Assembly: GCA_004292855.1 (NCBI GenBank)
Contig: RDXN01000099.1
Coordinates: forward strand, 1 to 38,132
Source of the DNA: Cytophagales bacterium
GTDB taxonomy: Bacteria > Bacteroidota > Bacteroidia > Cytophagales > Spirosomataceae
Reading direction: 5' to 3'
DNA: 38,132 bases
The stretch's first letter is position 1, and every line of letters starts with the position of its first letter. This document shows, in pieces, positions 1 through 7,563 of this stretch. A program made the position numbers and the translations under genes. Under the pieces are notes generated by a model that was given only the letters and a program-made list of their open reading frames with translations, did not search any database and was not told where the DNA came from.

Positions 1-1116
1 TGACGAAGTTCAGTCAGTTGTGGCTGGGTTAAGTCCAAGTTCATAAGTCAAAGCTACGATTTTCAACTTTTTCGCAATTCAATTCCGTTTGACTATAAAG
101 CTACCGGCGACACCCTCCGGCTCAACCTCACCGAAGCCCGAAAACGCTCTCCGCTTTATGTGCCCATGACCCGGCAGGCCGCCCGACGGCAGCTTTTCCT
201 GTATGCGGGCATTCACGACGGCTATCAGGGATCGGTACCTATCACCCAAACGCTTCGGTTCTATAATCGAGTAGTGAACGAACGGTTTCCAGGCTCAAAG
301 TCCGTAATTTCCGAGGCCGAAATGTTGGCAATGGTAGTAAAACGGGCGGGGCCGCGCTCGGCAGATATGTATGGCGCGGGTGGGCAACCGGACTGTGCAT
401 TTCTTTCGGCAGGAAGGCAACGTGAGTACCACAATTTTTGAGGGGAAACACGAGCAGGTAGTCCCCGCCGTGTTGGCCTTGTTGCCGGTGGGCAATCGTC
501 GGGTTAACCAGGCCCCAACCGTATTGTTCATTGGCGACAGTAATGGCGAAATAAAGGAGGGATGGGTACACCAATTATCGTTTGAATAGCCTCATTCTCA
601 GCTTATTAATAAGTGCAAAAGTGGTAATGCCATTGGTTTCGATAACAATGGCAACTCAGGCCTTAACGAGCTTAAGAACATCAATCGCCATTTGGCCGAG
701 GCAACCGCACAAACCAACGGAGCGGCCATTGCCTATGTGGTGGTGGCACTGGGTACCAACGATACCAAAGTTGATTTTGCCAACCGACAGGCCGAGGTGG
801 CCCCTAACCTGGAACGCTTGATTCTGGACATCAAAAACAGCCCGTTACCTGCTCTTAAAAACGCTCGTATTGTACTGCTGTGGCCACCGAAACAGGACTT
901 TCGCAAACCAACGCCCAGAAATATGCGGGGGCCTCAGTGCGGATGCAGGCCCTTCAAGTACAGTTAGAATCGGTGGGGCGAAAACATAACGTACTGTTTG
1001 TCAACACGAACGAGCATCTTCAAAAAAACTGGTCTACATACAGCTACGATGGCATCCACCTGACGGCTCCGGGAGCGCGAGTCGTAGCGCGTTGCATCGG
1101 GACTTTTCTTCAATAG
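1..1116 (+). pseudogene. Broken two-module hydrolase (alpha/beta hydrolase tail + SGNH/GDSL esterase)
   Basis: Coding similarity runs through several frames. Frame 1 from about 46 to about 360 reads like the C-terminal part of a Bacteroidota alpha/beta hydrolase (AGIHDGYQGSVPITQ, about 208-252). The reading then moves to frame 2 near 350-371, giving IFEGKHEQ and then the SGNH block I motif FIGDSNGE at about 525-550. A TAG stop at 587-589 interrupts frame 2, which resumes with KCKSGNAIGFDNNG and block III LGTND at about 750. A further shift near 870-885 returns to frame 1 for the block V motif DGIHL at about 1048-1062, and the frame ends at 1116. Catalytic Ser, Asp and His blocks are all recognisable, so decay is recent or the breaks are sequence errors. 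There is also a TGA at 1-3 in frame 1, so the gene is open or broken at the window edge. The likely original role is an extracytoplasmic carbohydrate or ester deacetylase; this is an inference. Confidence 0.75.
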
Positions 1117-1170
1117 AAGCACTGCAAGCGGTTTTGAGGGCATTTTTGCAGTCGCTTATCCAATAAAAAG

Positions 1171-1758
1171 ATGAAACCCCAACTCGACTTTTTCTTTACC
1201 GCCGACCGCCAGGAGTGGCGGCAATGGCTCGCCAACAATTACGACCGTTCACCCGGTGTTAATTTTGTGTTTTACAAAAAGAAGACCGGCCACCCTACCC
1301 TCACCTACGACGAAGCCGTGGAGGAAGCCCTCTGCTACGGCTGGATCGACAGCCTCCCCTGCAAAATCGACGACGAGCGACATGGCCTCAAGTTCTCGCC
1401 CCGCAAGCCTAAAAGCGTCTGGTCGAAGCCCAACAAAGAGCGCATTGAACGGCTTGTAGCCAACGGCCAAATGACGCCCATTGGCTGGGTTAAGATCGAA
1501 GCCGCCCAACAAGATGGCTCCTGGGACGTACTCACCGACAGCGACAACTTGCTCGTACCCGCCGATCTGGAAACGGCCCTGCTGGCAGACCCGGTCGCTT
1601 ATCAGAATTTTTATACCTTTTCGCCTGGTTCGCGCAAGATCATTCTGTATTGGGTCACGGGGGCTAAACGCCCTGAAACGCGCCAAAAACGCGTCGAAGA
1701 AACCGTGCGGTTGGCGGCTCTGGGTAAACGGGCGAACTTTCCGGGGGATATGAAGTGA
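1171..1758 (+). CDS. YdeI/OmpD-associated family protein
   Basis: A 195-residue cytosolic protein without signal peptide or membrane segment. The N-terminal part (FFTADRQEWRQWLANNY and YDEAVEEALCYGWIDSL, residues about 8-65) and the SPRKPKSVWSKPNKERIERL stretch (about 76-95) are typical of the YdeI/OmdA-like family, sometimes annotated as bacteriocin-protection proteins. The C-terminal part ends in the family's usual FxxxSPGSRKIILYWVTGAKRPETRQKRVEE helix pair. Length fits the family. The biochemical role of the family is not established; the name comes from an association with outer-membrane porin phenotypes in enterobacteria. The gene stands alone, 54 nt after the decayed esterase, and starts at ATG without an obvious Shine-Dalgarno site, as is usual in Bacteroidota. 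Confidence 0.9.
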   Translation: MKPQLDFFFTADRQEWRQWLANNYDRSPGVNFVFYKKKTGHPTLTYDEAVEEALCYGWIDSLPCKIDDERHGLKFSPRKPKSVWSKPNKERIERLVANGQMTPIGWVKIEAAQQDGSWDVLTDSDNLLVPADLETALLADPVAYQNFYTFSPGSRKIILYWVTGAKRPETRQKRVEETVRLAALGKRANFPGDMK

Positions 1759-1862
1759 TTTGTAAATACCAATCGAAATCTAATAGGCGTCTAACGCGCT
1801 TCTAATAGGCTAACTCTACTTTCGATGTATCGAATTGCCACTAACCGGCAGCCCGGTATATC

Positions 1863-2234
1863 ATGAAATCGAACCGAGTATTTTCTATATCAATTGTCTT
1901 GTTAGTGGTTGTTCTCCTAAGCAGTTGCGGACCATCACTTATAGGCATTCGGACTGGTCCTCATTTCGGACACGACCCCTGGGTGGGAGGTCGCGCCTGG
2001 GCAGGGCCGGGCATGTGGGGCCACCGCCCGTCTTGGGGGCACCGTCCGTGGGGCGGTTTCCATCGCGGGCCGGTCATTATCAATCGACATTATCACGCTG
2101 CACCCCGGTATGGCTACAACAACCGTTCGTACAACAGCCCGTACAATGGCTACCGCAACAACAGTTCCGGTGGGAGTTACGGTGGTTACCGCAACAGCAG
2201 CCCCGGCTATGGTGGCTCACGCGGACCGCGATAA
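1863..2234 (+). CDS. Small Gly/Tyr/Asn/His/Trp-rich lipoprotein, unknown function
   Basis: A 123-residue protein with a Sec/SPII signal: basic MKSNR, hydrophobic core, then lipobox LLSSC with the acylated Cys at about residue 21. The mature part is low complexity. It begins with a Trp/His/Gly/Pro-rich stretch with repeated WGHRP-type motifs (about residues 47-66) and ends in a Tyr/Asn/Ser/Gly-rich tail (about 80-123) of RNNSSGGSYGGYRN type. No catalytic domain is visible. Such proteins are common as small envelope lipoproteins; the His-rich part could bind metal, which is an inference. A near-match to the -7 box (TACTTTCG at 1817-1824) lies about 40 nt upstream. The function is not recognised. 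Confidence 0.75.
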   Translation: MKSNRVFSISIVLLVVVLLSSCGPSLIGIRTGPHFGHDPWVGGRAWAGPGMWGHRPSWGHRPWGGFHRGPVIINRHYHAAPRYGYNNRSYNSPYNGYRNNSSGGSYGGYRNSSPGYGGSRGPR

Positions 2235-2294
2235 CGTCTGACGTCAATTCCAGGGGTTACCGAGCCATCGGGTTGGTAGCCCCTGTTTGTTTTA

Positions 2295-2326
2295 TTTGGA
2301 TTTTCCGACTAAACCCGCCACCTTTG
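2295..2326 (+). promoter_or_regulatory. Possible Bacteroidota-type promoter for the TauE/SafE-metZ pair
   Basis: TTTG at 2295-2298 is followed after 20 nt by CACCTTTG at 2319-2326, one base off the TAnnTTTG consensus. It would place transcription start about 80 nt ahead of the ATG at 2415. The match is imperfect and untested. Confidence 0.3.
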
Positions 2327-2414
2327 TTCCACACTTCCCCGACAACACGCGCCACTTTATTGTGGCGCTTTTCATTACAATATTAATCTATTAATTCTAT
2401 ATAGATAGACTATT

Positions 2415-3440
2415 ATGCAGGTGCAACACACGATGCCTTTTGATTTGAACGGGTTACGCATCACGTTGCAGGGCAATAACGCCGACAAGCAGGCCGACGC
2501 CCTCCGGTCGGCCTTCCCCGATGCGCAGGTTGCTACCACCGTGACCGAGCCGCTGCTTCGGCGACGGACGCGGAAAGAGGTCGCTATTTACGTGTCGGCG
2601 GGGTTGGCCCTGATGGTGGTGGGGCATATGCTGTTTGGCTATTTCACATGGGAGCGCATCACGCTACTGGCGAGTTCGGTGGAGGTAGGGCCGGAGATTT
2701 TCTATTTTCTGATGGCCGGTTTTGTGGCGCAGATGATCGACGGTGCATTGGGCATGGCCTACGGTGTGACGGCCACTACGTTTCTGATGAGTGTGGGTAT
2801 CAGCCCGCTTCACGCTACGGCAAGCGTACACAGTTCGGAGATTTTTACGTCGGGCGTGTCGGGCTACATGCACCTGAAGTTTGGCAACATCAATAGCAAG
2901 TTGTTCAAGGCCGTGCTGATTCCGGGCGTAATTGGGGCGGCTTTGGGAGCATGGTTGATCTCGGAATTGTCGTCGTTTGAGCAATATGCCAAGATGCTGC
3001 AACCTGTTATTTCGGTGTACACGGCCTTTTTGGGCATCCTGATTATCCGCAAAGCATTGACGAAACGGGTAAAGAAGCAGCCCGTGCGGAGTATCGGCAT
3101 GCTGGCCTGGACGGGTGGCTTTCTCGACGCCATTGGCGGGGGCGGCTGGGGACCCATCGTGAACTCCACGCTCATTGCTGCCGGGCGACACCCGCGCTAT
3201 ACGATTGGATCGGTGAACCTGGCTGAGTTTTTTATCTCGTTCGCGTCGTCGGTGGTATTTGCCATGTATGTGGGGCTGGCGCAATATGGTCTGGTTATCC
3301 TGGGTCTGGTGTTGGGCGGCAGCATTGCGGCTCCCATCGCGGCCAAACTGTCGCAACGTTTACCCGTGAAAACGATGATGGTACTGGTCGGAATCGTGGT
3401 GATTCTGGTAAGTTTGCGGAAAATTATTTTGTTTCTTTAG
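2415..3440 (+). CDS. Sulfite exporter TauE/SafE family membrane protein
   Basis: A 341-residue polytopic inner-membrane protein. Residues 1-55 are a soluble N-terminal extension (with RRRTRK just before the first hydrophobic segment). The remainder has about eight membrane segments. Two family-like half-repeats are visible: FVAQMIDGALGMAYG at about 102-116 and GGFLDAIGGGGWGPIVNS at about 234-251. TauE/SafE proteins are thought to move sulfite, sulfonates or related anions out of the cell. Its stop codon is immediately followed by the metZ ATG with zero spacing, so the two are almost certainly cotranscribed, which supports a sulfur-anion role. The N-terminal extension is longer than in minimal family members; an internal Met at residue 7 is an alternative start. 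Confidence 0.9.
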   Translation: MQVQHTMPFDLNGLRITLQGNNADKQADALRSAFPDAQVATTVTEPLLRRRTRKEVAIYVSAGLALMVVGHMLFGYFTWERITLLASSVEVGPEIFYFLMAGFVAQMIDGALGMAYGVTATTFLMSVGISPLHATASVHSSEIFTSGVSGYMHLKFGNINSKLFKAVLIPGVIGAALGAWLISELSSFEQYAKMLQPVISVYTAFLGILIIRKALTKRVKKQPVRSIGMLAWTGGFLDAIGGGGWGPIVNSTLIAAGRHPRYTIGSVNLAEFFISFASSVVFAMYVGLAQYGLVILGLVLGGSIAAPIAAKLSQRLPVKTMMVLVGIVVILVSLRKIILFL

Positions 3441-4646
3441 ATGAAAAAGACGACCCGCGCCATACGGACGCAAACGCCCCAAACGCGCTACCGGGAGCAT
3501 TCGACGCCCCTATTTTTAACATCGAGCTTCACCTTCGAGGATGCCGAACAGGGTAAGGCTTTGTTTGAGGAGACCGAGGAGGGCAACATCTACAGCCGCT
3601 TTTCAAACCCCAACGTAACGGAGTTTGTCGATAAGGTGTGTATGCTCGAAGGGGCCGAAGACGGTATTGCAGCCGGCACGGGCATGGCCGCTGTGTTCGC
3701 GAGTATGGCGGGCTTGCTCCGTTCGGGTGATCATTTGGTGGCTTGCCGTGCCCTGTTTGGGTCAGCGCATCAAATTATCACGCAGATTTTGAGCAAGTGG
3801 GGCATCACCTATACGTATGTGGACGCCACCGCGACCGAGGCCGAGTGGGAAGCCGCCATACAGCCCAATACCGGATCGCCGGCCGCCAAGATGGTCTATC
3901 TGGAAACGCCTTCCAACCCCGGCCTTGAGTTGGTCGATCTGGCGATGCTGGGGCGCTTAAAAGCTAAATACGGCTTCATTTTGAACGTAGATAATTGCTT
4001 TGCCACGCCGATTCTGCAAACGCCGATTGACTTCGGCGCGGACCTATCGGTGCATTCGGCCACGAAGTTCATGGACGGACAGGGCCGCGTGTTGGGTGGT
4101 GTTGTCGTGGGTCGGGCCGATCTGATTGGGCAAATTCGGTTCTTTGCGCGGCACACGGGGCCATCGCTCTCGCCGTTCAACGCCTGGGTGCTGTCGAAGA
4201 GTCTGGAAACGCTCGACTTACGCATGGAGCGGCATTGCCGCAACGCACTGGCCCTGGCCGAAGCACTGGAGAATCACCCGGAGGTAACGCTGGTGAAATA
4301 TCCGTTCCTGCCCTCGCACCCGCAATACGACTTGGCGCGGGCGCAAATGTCGGCGGGAGGGGCCATCGTAACCATCGAACTGGAAGGCGGTTTTGAGCGG
4401 GTTCAGGCGTTTTACGATGCCCTGCAAATTCCGACACTCTCCTCAAACCTCGGCGACTCGCGGACCATCGTCACCAACCCCAACACAACCACCCACGCCA
4501 AACTGAAACCCGACGAAAAAGCCGCTCTCGGCATCACGCCCGGCCTGATTCGGATTTCGGTGGGCCTGGAAGCGATTGAAGACTTGATCGCTGACTTCGA
4601 GCAGGCAGCAACGGTAAGTGCGGAAGCCGTTCGGGTCGAGGTGTAG
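3441..4646 (+). CDS. metZ: O-succinylhomoserine sulfhydrylase (Cys/Met metabolism PLP enzyme)
   Basis: A 401-residue cytosolic enzyme of the cystathionine gamma-synthase fold. It is expected to join sulfide to an activated homoserine to form homocysteine. Visible features: YSRFSNPN (51-58), the GTGMAA substrate/PLP loop (79-84), the VYLETPSNPG strand (152-161), VDNCFATP (183-190) and the PLP-binding lysine in SATKFMDGQGR (K209). The DGQGR sequence after the lysine is typical of MetZ rather than MetB or MetC. The C-terminal half carries SSNLGDSRTIVTNP and the conserved GLIRISVGLE motif. It starts on the base after the TauE/SafE stop codon and lies 2.1 kb upstream of cysH, consistent with a sulfur-assimilation locus. 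The exact acyl donor (succinyl or acetyl) cannot be fixed from sequence alone. Confidence 0.93.
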   Translation: MKKTTRAIRTQTPQTRYREHSTPLFLTSSFTFEDAEQGKALFEETEEGNIYSRFSNPNVTEFVDKVCMLEGAEDGIAAGTGMAAVFASMAGLLRSGDHLVACRALFGSAHQIITQILSKWGITYTYVDATATEAEWEAAIQPNTGSPAAKMVYLETPSNPGLELVDLAMLGRLKAKYGFILNVDNCFATPILQTPIDFGADLSVHSATKFMDGQGRVLGGVVVGRADLIGQIRFFARHTGPSLSPFNAWVLSKSLETLDLRMERHCRNALALAEALENHPEVTLVKYPFLPSHPQYDLARAQMSAGGAIVTIELEGGFERVQAFYDALQIPTLSSNLGDSRTIVTNPNTTTHAKLKPDEKAALGITPGLIRISVGLEAIEDLIADFEQAATVSAEAVRVEV

Positions 4647-4725
4647 CTACGGCAGCGGTACAACACGGACAGAATGAACGGATTTCGAGCGAGAAGTTTT
4701 ATTACAGCAAAATTTTGGAACTGAC

Positions 4726-5058
4726 ATGACATTAATAGCGAATCTCCCCGACAAAATTGACGCATCACATGCACGCTGGTCATTGGCTTACAGCCTGTAT
4801 AACGATGGTTCTCTGACCCTGGAAGAAGCTGCATCCGTTTCAGGGGTAGCTCCAACTTACTTTAAAAGGCGTCTGGAAGACATCAGTGCAGGACGTTTTC
4901 AGCTTGTACAGACTAAGAACTCTTTAGCTAACTCGTTTTTTAACAAGGGCAATCACTTGTTAGATAAACCCTTTGAGAGAGAGAGATTTGATGAGTTGGT
5001 TGAGCAGTTAGATATTCAGGAGTCCTACGAAGAGTTGCTTACATTGCTCACTAAATGA
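4726..5058 (+). CDS. Probable antitoxin partner of PIN-domain toxin
   Basis: A 110-residue protein overlapping the downstream PIN toxin by 4 nt (ATGA), the usual arrangement of a type II toxin-antitoxin pair. The sequence around residues 28-50 (LTLEEAASVSGVAPTYFKRR) looks like a small helix-turn-helix that could bind the operon's own promoter. The C-terminal half (LANSFFNKGN to the end) is helical and acidic and probably wraps the toxin. It does not resemble the common AbrB-, RHH- or Phd-type VapB proteins, so the family assignment rests mainly on context. Base composition is lower in GC than the flanking metZ and Gfo/Idh genes, suggesting transfer as a unit. Confidence 0.65.
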   Translation: MTLIANLPDKIDASHARWSLAYSLYNDGSLTLEEAASVSGVAPTYFKRRLEDISAGRFQLVQTKNSLANSFFNKGNHLLDKPFERERFDELVEQLDIQESYEELLTLLTK

Positions 5059-5510
5059 ACTATTTACTCGATACAAATATCCTACTGGCCTTTCTTAGAA
5101 AATCGCCTGTTGCAAAGTACGTCAATGAACAGTATCAAGTATTCGATGGACATAATTCTGTTTGTCTATCCGCTGTGAGCTTGGGTGAGATAGGATCTTT
5201 GGCAATTCAAAATAGATGGTCTAGGGAACGTATTAGCTTGTTAACAAAATTGCTTCATACAATTCCTGCAATTGACATCAATATTGACGGTTTAATAAGC
5301 TTATATGCGGAGATTGACGCTTTTAGCCAAAATAAGCTGCCGGAAAAGGCTTTGCCTGTTTCAGCCAGAAACATGGGTAAAAATGATCTTTGGATAGGCG
5401 CTACAGCGGCTTATACAGAGTCTATTTTGATTACCACAGATAAAGACTTTGACCACTTACATGGTCACTTCATCGAAGTGGCTTGGATCGACCCTACAAA
5501 GCACAAATAA
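5055..5510 (+). CDS. PIN-domain ribonuclease toxin (VapC-like)
   Basis: A 151-residue PIN-domain protein. The acidic metal-binding residues are visible: D6 in NYLLDTNILL, E45 in SLGEIG, D111 in NDLWIGATA and D131 in TTDKDFDHL. VapC-type toxins cleave tRNA or rRNA with Mg2+ or Mn2+, and are held inactive by the antitoxin encoded just upstream. The target here cannot be told from sequence. The ATG overlaps the antitoxin stop. In one sampled 60-nt line at the junction I count 20 G+C, well below the flanking genes, a sign of horizontal acquisition. The pair sits between metZ and a secreted oxidoreductase and seems to split an otherwise sulfur-related block. Confidence 0.85.
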   Translation: MNYLLDTNILLAFLRKSPVAKYVNEQYQVFDGHNSVCLSAVSLGEIGSLAIQNRWSRERISLLTKLLHTIPAIDINIDGLISLYAEIDAFSQNKLPEKALPVSARNMGKNDLWIGATAAYTESILITTDKDFDHLHGHFIEVAWIDPTKHK

Positions 5511-5519
5511 TTCCTGATT

Positions 5520-6626
5520 ATGCTCTTTTTTCGCTCACTTTTCTTGTTCTTATTACTCGCACAGTTTGCCAATGCCCAAACCTCCGCCCGCAAGCCCGTT
5601 CGGATTGGCGTGGTGGGGCTGGTACACACCCACGTACATGGCATTTTCCGCAAGGCGTATAAAGAAGCCGGGCAACAGGATATCGAGCTTGTGGGCATTG
5701 CCGAGCCGGACCGCCAATTGGCCGAACGCTACGCCAAGCAATACGGCTTTTCGATGAGCCTGGTATACCCAACCACCGAGGCCATGATCGACGCGACAAA
5801 ACCCGAAGGTGTTACGGATTTTGGCAAGATCATTAACCACCTCAAAACGGTGCAGGTGGCCGCCCCACGCGGTATTCATGTGATGGTTGAAAAACCGCTG
5901 GCCGTGAGCCTCGACCACGCCCGTCAAATGGCCAAACTGGCCGATAAGCACAAGATTCAGCTACTCACCAACTACGAAACCACTTGGTACGGTAGTAATC
6001 ACCGCACTTATCAAATGACCATTAAGGACAAAGCCATTGGCGATGTCCGTAAGCTCGTGATCCACGACGGGCATCAGGGGCCGAAAGAGATTGGCGTTAC
6101 AGAGGAGTTCCTGTCGTGGCTCACCGATCCAGTCGAGAATGGAGCCGGTGCGTTATTCGACTTTGGCTGTTACGGGGCCAACCTCGCCACCTGGTTCATG
6201 CAGGGGCAACGCCCCACGAGCGTGATGGCCGTGACCCAGCAAATCAAACCGGACATTTACCCGAAGGTAGACGACGAGGGCACTATTATCGTGACCTACC
6301 CCACCGCGCAGGCCGTAATTCAGGCATCGTGGAACTGGCCCTACTCGCGGAAAGACCTGGAAGTATACGGAAAAACTGGCTCCATCATGGCTCTTAACGC
6401 GACCAAAATGCGCGTTCGGTTGAGCGAAAAACAACCCGAAACCATGCAGGAAGCCACACAGGCAGATGCACCGGCAAGCGGCCCCTACACCTACTTTGGG
6501 CGGGTGGTTCGGGGCGAAGAGAAGACAATCGACAACCTCTCGTCGCTGCCCAACAACATGATTGTTATGGAGATTCTGGAAGCCGCCCGAACATCAGCGA
6601 AGACAGGGAAGGTGATAAAATTATGA
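5520..6626 (+). CDS. Secreted Gfo/Idh/MocA family oxidoreductase
   Basis: A 368-residue protein with a cleavable Sec signal (MLFFRSLFLFLLLAQFANA, residues 1-19, cut before QTS). The N-terminal Rossmann domain starts at VRIGVVGLVHTHVHG (about 27-41), in which the usual GxGxxG loop is altered to GVVGLVHTH. The family's EKPLAVSLDHA motif follows at about 123-133. The C-terminal half is the mixed-sheet substrate domain (NGAGALFDFGCYGANL at about 205-220). Members oxidise or reduce sugars or other small alcohols with NAD(P). Signal-bearing members are frequent in Bacteroidota and act in the periplasm with tightly bound cofactor, which is known for relatives but inferred here. It starts 9 nt after the toxin gene and is followed by a very long hairpin. 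Confidence 0.88.
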   Translation: MLFFRSLFLFLLLAQFANAQTSARKPVRIGVVGLVHTHVHGIFRKAYKEAGQQDIELVGIAEPDRQLAERYAKQYGFSMSLVYPTTEAMIDATKPEGVTDFGKIINHLKTVQVAAPRGIHVMVEKPLAVSLDHARQMAKLADKHKIQLLTNYETTWYGSNHRTYQMTIKDKAIGDVRKLVIHDGHQGPKEIGVTEEFLSWLTDPVENGAGALFDFGCYGANLATWFMQGQRPTSVMAVTQQIKPDIYPKVDDEGTIIVTYPTAQAVIQASWNWPYSRKDLEVYGKTGSIMALNATKMRVRLSEKQPETMQEATQADAPASGPYTYFGRVVRGEEKTIDNLSSLPNNMIVMEILEAARTSAKTGKVIKL

Positions 6627-6629
6627 TAG

Positions 6630-6754
6630 TTTTTGTCATGGCTCCGGCCACCCGGCCCGAGGAACGAGGGATCTAGTCCCGGTACGTCCAAATTGACTAC
6701 ACACAAATTAGATCCCTCGTTCCTCGGGCCGGGTGGCCGGAGCCATGACAAAAA
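6630..6754. repeat. Perfect 46-bp inverted repeat with 33-nt loop
   Basis: The left arm is 6630-6675 and the right arm 6709-6754, matching without a mismatch by eye. Arms start with TTTTTGTCATGGCTCC and end in GAGGGATCTA; the loop is 6676-6708. It fills the gap between the Gfo/Idh oxidoreductase stop (6626) and cysH (6767). It could act as a two-way terminator (T-tract on both strands), but its length and perfection suggest a mobile palindromic repeat. Confidence 0.9.
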
Positions 6755-6766
6755 AGCAATAGCTAT

Positions 6767-7480
6767 ATGATTGCAGAACCAACACATACCCTCGAATTAC
6801 TCTCGACCCAACTGGCGGGCCTGAACGAGGTTGACGCGCTTCGCACGCTGGCCGAGTTGTTTCCGGGGCAGGTGGTGTTTTCGACGAGTTTGGGCTACGA
6901 AGATCAGGTCATCACGGACCTGATTGCCCGGAACAACCTGCCTATTCGGGTGTTTACGCTCGATACGGGCCGGATGTTTGGCGAGACATATTCCGTCTGG
7001 AACAAGACCCTGAGCCGCTACGGTATCGAGATTGAAACGATGTTTCCCAAACAGGAAGCCGTTGAAAACCTGCTGACTACAAAAGGACCGTTCAGCATGT
7101 ACGAGTCGGTGGGGAACCGCAAGGAATGCTGCTTCATTCGTAAGGTGGAGCCGCTGAATCGGGCACTGGCAGGGCAAAAAATCTGGATCACGGGCATCCG
7201 CGCCGAGCAGTCGGCCAACCGCACCGACATGACGCAGTTGGAATGGGACGATGCCCACCAACTATACAAGTTTCACCCGCTTATAAATTGGACATTCGAG
7301 CAGGTACAAGAGTACGTAAACGCGAACAACGTGCCCTACAATCCCCTGCACGACCGGGGGTTTGTGAGTATCGGCTGTCAGCCCTGCACCCGTGCCATCC
7401 AACCCGGCGAGGACTTCCGGGCAGGCCGTTGGTGGTGGGAAGACAACAGTAAGAAAGAATGCGGTCTACACGCGAAATAA
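6767..7480 (+). CDS. cysH: Phosphoadenylyl/adenylyl-sulfate reductase
   Basis: A 237-residue cytosolic enzyme that reduces activated sulfate to sulfite using thioredoxin or glutaredoxin. The nucleotide-binding region includes VVFSTSLGYEDQVITDLI (about 35-52) and FTLDTGRMFGETY (about 62-74). A CC pair in RKECCFIRKVEPL (about 121-133) and the CxxC in SIGCQPCTRAI (about 201-211) are the four cysteines of the [4Fe-4S] cluster of the APS-reductase-type subfamily. This points to APS rather than PAPS as substrate, in agreement with the absence of cysC here. The catalytic Cys is in the C-terminal KKECGLH. cysD and cysN follow on the same strand. Confidence 0.95.
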   Translation: MIAEPTHTLELLSTQLAGLNEVDALRTLAELFPGQVVFSTSLGYEDQVITDLIARNNLPIRVFTLDTGRMFGETYSVWNKTLSRYGIEIETMFPKQEAVENLLTTKGPFSMYESVGNRKECCFIRKVEPLNRALAGQKIWITGIRAEQSANRTDMTQLEWDDAHQLYKFHPLINWTFEQVQEYVNANNVPYNPLHDRGFVSIGCQPCTRAIQPGEDFRAGRWWWEDNSKKECGLHAK

Positions 7481-7557
7481 AGTAGGCAGTAAACAGTGGG
7501 CAGTAGGCAGCGTGAACGCGCCAACAACTGCCCACTGTTTACTGCCCATTGCCTACT
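7481..7557. repeat. Hairpin made of 7-nt tandem units between cysH and cysD
   Basis: Directly after the cysH stop, 7481-7510 reads as heptads AGTAGGC, AGTAAAC, AGTGGGC, AGTAGGC. The right arm 7527-7557, read on the minus strand, is AGTAGGC, AATGGGC, AGTAAAC, AGTGGGC, AGT. The arms pair well, but the right arm carries one extra heptad. A TTG at 7549 lies inside the repeat and is in frame with cysD; it is unlikely to be the true start. Confidence 0.85.
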
Positions 7558-7563
7558 CAAAAA

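Noticed and set aside
1778-1814. Two copies of TCTAATAGGC close together
   Set aside because: Only 10 nt and imperfectly spaced; not enough to call a repeat or regulatory site.
2664-3356. 230-codon minus-strand frame in the TauE/SafE gene
   Set aside because: Arg/His/Gln-rich antisense product without features; the plus-strand gene is certain.
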